From contig CAJZBQ010000033.1 of the NCBI GenBank assembly GCA_914767885.1, forward strand, positions 930,001 through 994,000: 64,000 nucleotides of DNA, in the 5' to 3' direction. Below are positions 58,982 through 64,000 of the stretch, piece after piece. Below the pieces are notes generated by a model that worked only from the letters and a program-made list of their open reading frames with translations, ran no database searches and had not been told where the DNA came from. Every line of letters begins with the position of its first letter. Within the stretch, counting starts at the first letter, position 1. The translations under genes were made by a program, and so were the position numbers. Source of the stretch: Blepharisma stoltei (Eukaryota > Ciliophora > Heterotrichea > Heterotrichida > Blepharismidae).

Positions 58982-60508
58982 CTATTTTGTCTTGCGTTTT
59001 GCTTCTCCTTTACTCACAAATGGTTTTCCAAATGCCTTAATAACTCCCCATAGCACAATTATGTACCCAAAAATCCCCAAAAATATATAAAGGTCAAGGA
59101 TTGCAGGCTTCACTTTATAAACGCTCAAATTTTCTCCTTTGGTATTATAAAGTGTATAGTCAGTGACTGGGTATTTCTGGACCTTAAAAGTGCTGTTTGT
59201 AAGCTCATTGAGTGTCTCCTTCAAAAGCTTTGGAAATTCAGCCCCAGGTGCCAACTTGGTAGTAAATCTTGTATAGTTGCCTAATTTTTCCACCCAAAAT
59301 CCTATGCTTTCTTTAGAAGTCAGCTCAGCTTTGTTATAAACCACCAAATTTCCGTCATCTCTGCTATACAAAAACCTAGTCAAGCTTTCTGCGATAAACC
59401 TTATATTTCTTTCAATTGCATCAATATCAATATTTTCTTTATTATCATATAGAGAGCTTCTGTCAATAAAACTTGTGCTTGCTGCAGGTAGATGTGAAAG
59501 AGTCGCTGACAGAACTTTTTTCTTTGCAAAGTTTTCATGCTGCCATGGGATAAAAGAATCAGCCATGTTGATTTTTTTCTTCATATAGTTAAGCGCAGTT
59601 CCAGTGATGCTAGAAGTCTTGTTAAAATCTGCATACAGCTTTGCAATATCAGCTTCATTTTCTTTGCTAGGGAATCTTGACACGTGGAAAGTCAGGTCAC
59701 TTCCTTTGCCAAGAGTATCCAAACAAAGCGCGAATTTGATATTCCCAATTATTTGTTGCAGCTCTGCATCTTCTGAATCAAGCCAGTTTCTGAGGCCTTG
59801 GAAGTTTAGAGTCCCAGTTGAGGTCAAAACAAGCAATAAATTATAAGCTGGAGGGGATGTGCTGAATAATTTTCTGAAATACTTTGTGAGTTCTAAGATG
59901 GTAATGACTCCGCTGCCATTTGCGTCCATTCCTTGGGAAAGCTCAGGGACAATTGAGAAGGCGTCATAATAAGTCACTAAAGCAATTGTAGGGAGAGCTT
60001 CGGAATATTCATAGACGAAGCCGTAGTAATTTTCTTGTGCCAGGCCTTTAGCGGCTGGCTTCTCATCAGTGCTTAGTGAAAACTGAAGCTGATCAATGTC
60101 GCTGCCTTGATCGCCTTTTTGCTGCTGCAAGTAGTTGTAAATGTCCATCACTTCTGGTGTTTCGTATGTAAAATAGATGGGGAATGGGAATGAGTTGGTC
60201 CCGAGGTAGCTTTCAAGCTCCTTTAAGCCTTGAGGATGAGATTGTGTAAGGATGATAAGAACTGCGCTTGGCTTATGGCCTAGAAGGGTTTCTAAGGATT
60301 CAATTGAGAGATTTGATATGTGGATCATGGTGATTTTTCGTGGGATTTCTTGAGTGTTCTCATAGTGAGCCCCAAGATAGTTTATGGAGCTTACTTGGGA
60401 ACCGAGATGAGTGCCTTCGTATTCGTATTGGATGAGTCTGTAGACTGGAATTTGGACTGCTCCAAAACTTAGGGCCAAAAGACCAGCTAATAAAATAAGC
60501 CTTTGCAT
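58982..60508 (-). CDS. NCLN: Nicalin (ER membrane, BOS/translocon-associated complex)
   Basis: 508 residues from ATG 60508 to TAG 58982, uninterrupted. Signal peptide MQRLILLAGLLALSFG; luminal aminopeptidase-like (inactive M28) domain with TYYDAFSIVPELSQGMDANG, SGVITILELTKYFRKL and AYNLLLVLTSTG, the nicalin family signature; one membrane span near the C-terminus (YIFLGIFGYIIVLWGVI) and a basic cytosolic tail. Nicalin partners with TMEM147 and NOMO at the Sec61 translocon for multipass protein insertion. No IES and no TGA codon in 1.5 kb. Confidence 0.88.
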   Translation of the reverse strand: MQRLILLAGLLALSFGAVQIPVYRLIQYEYEGTHLGSQVSSINYLGAHYENTQEIPRKITMIHISNLSIESLETLLGHKPSAVLIILTQSHPQGLKELESYLGTNSFPFPIYFTYETPEVMDIYNYLQQQKGDQGSDIDQLQFSLSTDEKPAAKGLAQENYYGFVYEYSEALPTIALVTYYDAFSIVPELSQGMDANGSGVITILELTKYFRKLFSTSPPAYNLLLVLTSTGTLNFQGLRNWLDSEDAELQQIIGNIKFALCLDTLGKGSDLTFHVSRFPSKENEADIAKLYADFNKTSSITGTALNYMKKKINMADSFIPWQHENFAKKKVLSATLSHLPAASTSFIDRSSLYDNKENIDIDAIERNIRFIAESLTRFLYSRDDGNLVVYNKAELTSKESIGFWVEKLGNYTRFTTKLAPGAEFPKLLKETLNELTNSTFKVQKYPVTDYTLYNTKGENLSVYKVKPAILDLYIFLGIFGYIIVLWGVIKAFGKPFVSKGEAKRKTK

Positions 60509-61032
60509 ATTTTATTTAAGGAATTAAATCATTTTTGATGATAATTAAGAATGACGAAAAGATAAATTTATGATTTTAGTAGAGTCAAAATTTAATTGCC
60601 ACAAAAAGAAGACTAAACACAAGCAGATGAAAACAATTAATTTAGTTAAATATCAAAATAAATCTTTTATTTAACTTTTTATGATTTAATATAATTATAT
60701 AATTAAATTTGCTATAAAAGACTTTTACAAATCCTCTCCACAAGAATACTGAACTCTTTATTTATGAATATATCCATAAGCACTTATATGGATAGTCTAG
60801 TAAAATGGATGATTTTAAGTATGGCTTATAGCTTCAAATTTTCTTGATGATCATTAAAATAGCTTCTTAATGCTTAATGCACTAAGATTATAATAGTTCA
60901 AATTTAAACTATTAATTGAATTAATAATTTTTCGCCTAACTTTTATATTAAAATATTATAAAATTATTTAAACTATAAAAACTAAAGTTTCTTTGAAGAT
61001 ATTTTGATATCGAAAGGTTAAGTTTTGGCACT
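60509..61032. other. Intergenic, nothing recognised
   Basis: 524 bp between divergent genes; A+T-rich, presumably two promoters. Confidence 0.5.
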
Positions 61033-63854
61033 ATGGAAAATCTATTTGAAGAGCAACATGAGCCAGCAATAAGGCTGGTTGATTCCATTCTAATATTAGG
61101 TTTATCTGTGAAAACCCTCAGAAGTAATTTTTATCTAGATATTTTTCTTGAAGGGAAAGATTCAAGCATCCCTGAATTAATTGCTAACTCCTCCTTTAAA
61201 CAGACAAAAACCGCTGAAAAAATTAACCCCCTTTTTTGCTCGCTCTTAAAGAGGGAGTAAGCTCCCACCGAATTCTAAAGAATTCACACAGGACCAAATT
61301 AACGTAACACAAATCTAGATGATATTTACAGACCGAGAAATCAAACTCGAACATAACTGCATGCCTCAGACTTATTACTCAACTACAATTACTAACGAAA
61401 AAGGTTACTTCACAAACATCCACTGCTTAATTACCTACGAAAGGGTTACCCCTGAAATTTTAGAGCAAACCAAGTCACGTAACGTCCCGACTGGCCTTTT
61501 GCATTTTATCCCAAATACAGTTGAACAAGCTTTTGAATCAAGCGACTTAGTCTATTATGCACCAATTGCTTTATGCCTGCTTACAAAAAGCACCTATATC
61601 GATGCGTTTCGGAATATTTTAGAGTCATTGTATAGTTATATTTTTGAAATTAACCAAAATGAATCGTCACTGATCTCCAGCATAGAATTTATTAGAAATA
61701 CATGTTTTTTGCTGAACGACACAATAATTCCTCCAGTTGAAGTAGAGTTTACAATTGAGGTCGGAAAAACTGAAATTTTGCTGCCAGTTGATAAGAAACT
61801 TAGCCTGGGGCATTATGAAAGCTGTGTCGCTATTTTGGTTGATTTGGTTGATATAACTAATATCATCAGTTTCTGGGAGAGCTTGCTGCTGAGCAGACAT
61901 GCGTTTATATTTAGTTGCAATGAATATTTGTTATTTTTAGCACTTGAAGCATTTAAAAAGCTGATTTTCCCTATGAACTGGACAATGAGCTATATTCCAG
62001 TTTTAAGCAAGCACCTGCTTGACTACTTGCAAGTGCCTGTTCCTGTATTAATCGGGCTGAATAATAAATATATACCAAAAGAAGAAGCCATCAGTAAAGA
62101 GCCAGACGCAATGATTTTGGACATTGACTCAAATATTTTATACAACACAGTGCCTTCTTTACTTTGTGACTGTGAAAAAGCTTTACTTTGTAAGAAAATT
62201 CAGTTGCTAAAAGCCTACTACTACGTTAACTATGAGCGGCTCTATTCTTTTAATACCCACCAGCTTGAAGAAAGCATCCCAGACAAAGAATTCATTAAAA
62301 ACGCTGAAAAACTTCTAGAGCCACTGGAGCGAGCTGAAAGACAAGAATGCTTTGTCACTCTCCTCAGACATGCATTTTTAGACATCTTTTTAAAAGGAAT
62401 AAGCAAGTTTTCAGCGTACTTAGTCAAGGATGAAGAAACAAGGCAATTTGAATTCCAAGAAGATGAGTTTTTGCAAAACATTTCTCTCTGCAGTGAAAGC
62501 TGCAAAATGAAGGAGTTTTGAAAAGGGTTCATAGACTCCGTCACTTTTATGCAATTTTTATATTATTTTGGAAAATTTGATGAATCTACCTTAGAAAGGT
62601 TTAAAGAAATAACGAAGGCCACAAATAATAAGCGGTACAATATATTTGAGCAAAACAAGTTTTTCTCAATGAAGGCTGCTGACAAAATTGTCCCAAAAGA
62701 GCTGATTGAATTTTTAAGTAATCATATAGAGCAGCTTCCTGAAGCTTTGCCAGAGCAGATTTTTATAAAGCACTCAGCACAAGAAATAATAGTGGAGATG
62801 CAAGACGCACGTAAACAAAATAAAGAATATTATGAAACTGGAGAGCTTAATGAAACTCTAGTGAGGATTTCCTTTAAAGACAATTTAGAAGAAAAAGCAC
62901 ACCCAAATATATTTTATGGGAAGCATGGAATAATCAGAATTCTTAATAGTGCCATCTCTTGCCAGTACCGGAGTATTTTCCGTCAGATAAGCACTTCCGA
63001 CACCATAATAAGCGAAAATCTATCATTTGATATTCAAAGCTACCCTGACAGATGAGAACCATTTGCAATTAAGCTTCTATACAAGCTGAGAAAAAATAAA
63101 AAAGACTGAAACATGCGTGAACTCTACGATTTATGCATGACAATAAATCGACTAAATACAGATTATCTGCCCCGTTACCACGCTGCTAGTGTAGTCAAGT
63201 TAATTTATGAAAAAAACCAAAGTATGGTGCGAGTTTTAACCCACGGAGAAGGAGTCCTCTCGCGCATTGCCAAAGCGTTTATTGAAGTAATAGAAGCTAA
63301 TCTTCTGGCACCTCAAGAACGTGCCACAGCTGATACTGAAGAATTGCTATCCCCCATTACCCCACTCACGCCCCGAGTCATGTTTAACATGTCCTTTAAA
63401 GATGTCACGATGGACATGAGGGACTCTCAGCGGGTTCGAGGTGACCATGGTAAAAGAAAAACAAGAATCATTAAATTTAATTTGAATAATGATTAATAAC
63501 TCTAATATGGACCAAATTGGGTATTTAAAAGATTTATTCGAACAAAGGATTTCCCAGATAGCCAGGCAAGTCCAAGCATTTTTTGATGAAATCAACGGAG
63601 ACGAAATCTATAGCGCTATGAGAGAAAATTCTTTGAGCCAAGAATTCGCAAGCCAGAGAGCAAAAGAGCTGTTTGAAGAAATCATAGGCGGAGAAAAAGA
63701 GACAACGATTCTTACTCCTGCAGCTAATAATTATCTTTTTTATTTTTTAAAAAGTGTTTTTTATATCGATAATATGGATTGAGTTAGACGGGTTCATGCC
63801 ATTTTATCGAATCATTTTTTCTCGTTTGGCATTTACTCAAGGATTTTGGTCTAA
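61033..63854 (+). CDS. DENN-domain protein (Rab exchange-factor type)
   Basis: The ATG is at 61033. A 73-bp mini-MITE (61185-61257), a 15-nt intron (61304-61318, GTAACACAAATCTAG) and a probable 25-bp IES (63478-63502) are removed, giving 2,709 nt, 902 residues. The uDENN part ends near ENLFE...LHFIPNT; the central DENN reads ITNIISFWESLLLSRHAFIF and YIPVLSKHLLDYLQVPVPVL, classical for the family; helical dDENN-like sequence follows. Three TGA codons encode Trp (near 62519, 63053, 63108). If the tiny IES is not real, the gene ends at TAA 63496 and the rest is separate. DENN proteins activate Rabs in membrane traffic. Confidence 0.85.
61185..61257 (+). mobile_element. 73-bp miniature of the C-rich MITEs (IES)
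   Basis: TAACTCCTCCTTTAAACAG at the left, AAATTAACCCCC inside, TTAAAGAGGGAGTAAG at the right. Shell and target match the large MITEs. Removal joins PELIA to KLPPNSK. Confidence 0.85.
63478..63502. other. Possible 25-bp IES (or 31 bp from 63472)
   Basis: TA-bounded; removal joins RIIKF to NMDQIGY and continues into clearly coding sequence. Weak because so short. Confidence 0.4.
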
Positions 63855-64000
63855 AATTTTCCTCCTGATACACTTGATCGAATGCTAATGATTTTTTCAT
63901 AGCAAACGCCTCAAGGATATTTCTTACAAGGAAAAATATACGATCAACTTGTGCCAGAGTTTTAGACTTCAAGAAGAGCTGGCTCAGAGGAGGGCTGAAT
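63784..64000 (-). CDS. Unidentified convergent gene, 5' end outside window
   Basis: Open minus-strand frame from the window edge to TAA at 63784, with gene-like codons: FLKSKTLAQVDRIFFLVRN, LEAFAMKKSLAFDQVYQ, ending SIKWHEPV. No family recognised. Its last 71 bp overlap the DENN reading frame on the other strand. Confidence 0.5.
   Translation of the reverse strand, partial: FSPPLSQLFLKSKTLAQVDRIFFLVRNILEAFAMKKSLAFDQVYQEENFRPKSLSKCQTRKNDSIKWHEPV

Overview
This window reads as micronuclear (germline) DNA of a heterotrich ciliate, most likely Blepharisma or a close relative. Three things seen in the sequence point there. (1) Conserved genes carry in-frame TGA exactly where tryptophan is expected (kelch protein, dynein, chloride channel, DENN protein) and end on TAA or TAG. 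(2) Introns are 15 or 16 nt, GT...AG. (3) Exons are interrupted again and again by A+T-rich or repeat-derived inserts bounded by TA, and removing TA-to-TA restores the frame. Those inserts are internal eliminated sequences (IESs). For most genes below, coding length minus IESs minus introns came out divisible by three, a check independent of each individual join.

Layout. 1-5 kb: an LMBR1-type membrane protein, a convergent coiled-coil gene with a 1.07-kb IES and an IES lodged inside a 15-nt intron, then a NudE-like dynein adaptor. 5-14 kb: a broken TCTP gene, a PERK-like eIF2alpha kinase with five short IESs, an inverted pair of MITEs and about 3 kb of gene-free DNA. 14-23 kb: a kelch protein, an MGRN1-like E3 with a palindromic IES, a metallophosphoesterase with a composite MITE plus foldback IES, and a kinase-pseudophosphatase fusion split by six inserts. 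23-37 kb: a large helical protein, a small gene with two PP1-type motifs, a CDKL-type kinase with a decayed paralogue, an ER-type RING E3 and a satellite. 37-58 kb: a mitochondrial carrier, an unidentified gene, the 4,211-residue dynein-2 heavy chain, a small membrane protein and a CLC channel. 58-64 kb: a retroelement with target-site duplication, nicalin and a DENN protein.

The repeats fall into groups. MITEs share a C-rich shell but carry different swapped core words, and insert at C-TTA-G or C-TAA-G. GC-richer retroelement-like inserts have 12-16 bp target-site duplications. Two elements are near-perfect palindromes. Short unique IESs fall on a length ladder of about 10 bp. Two inserts suggest how a retroelement can become an IES by borrowing TA from its own duplication or from nearby.

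Functionally, several genes fit intraflagellar transport and cilia (dynein-2, the CDKL kinase, perhaps NudE) and ER quality control (PERK, RING E3, nicalin), but no operon-like grouping is implied. Nothing was computed; all IES and intron boundaries were read by eye from frame continuity.
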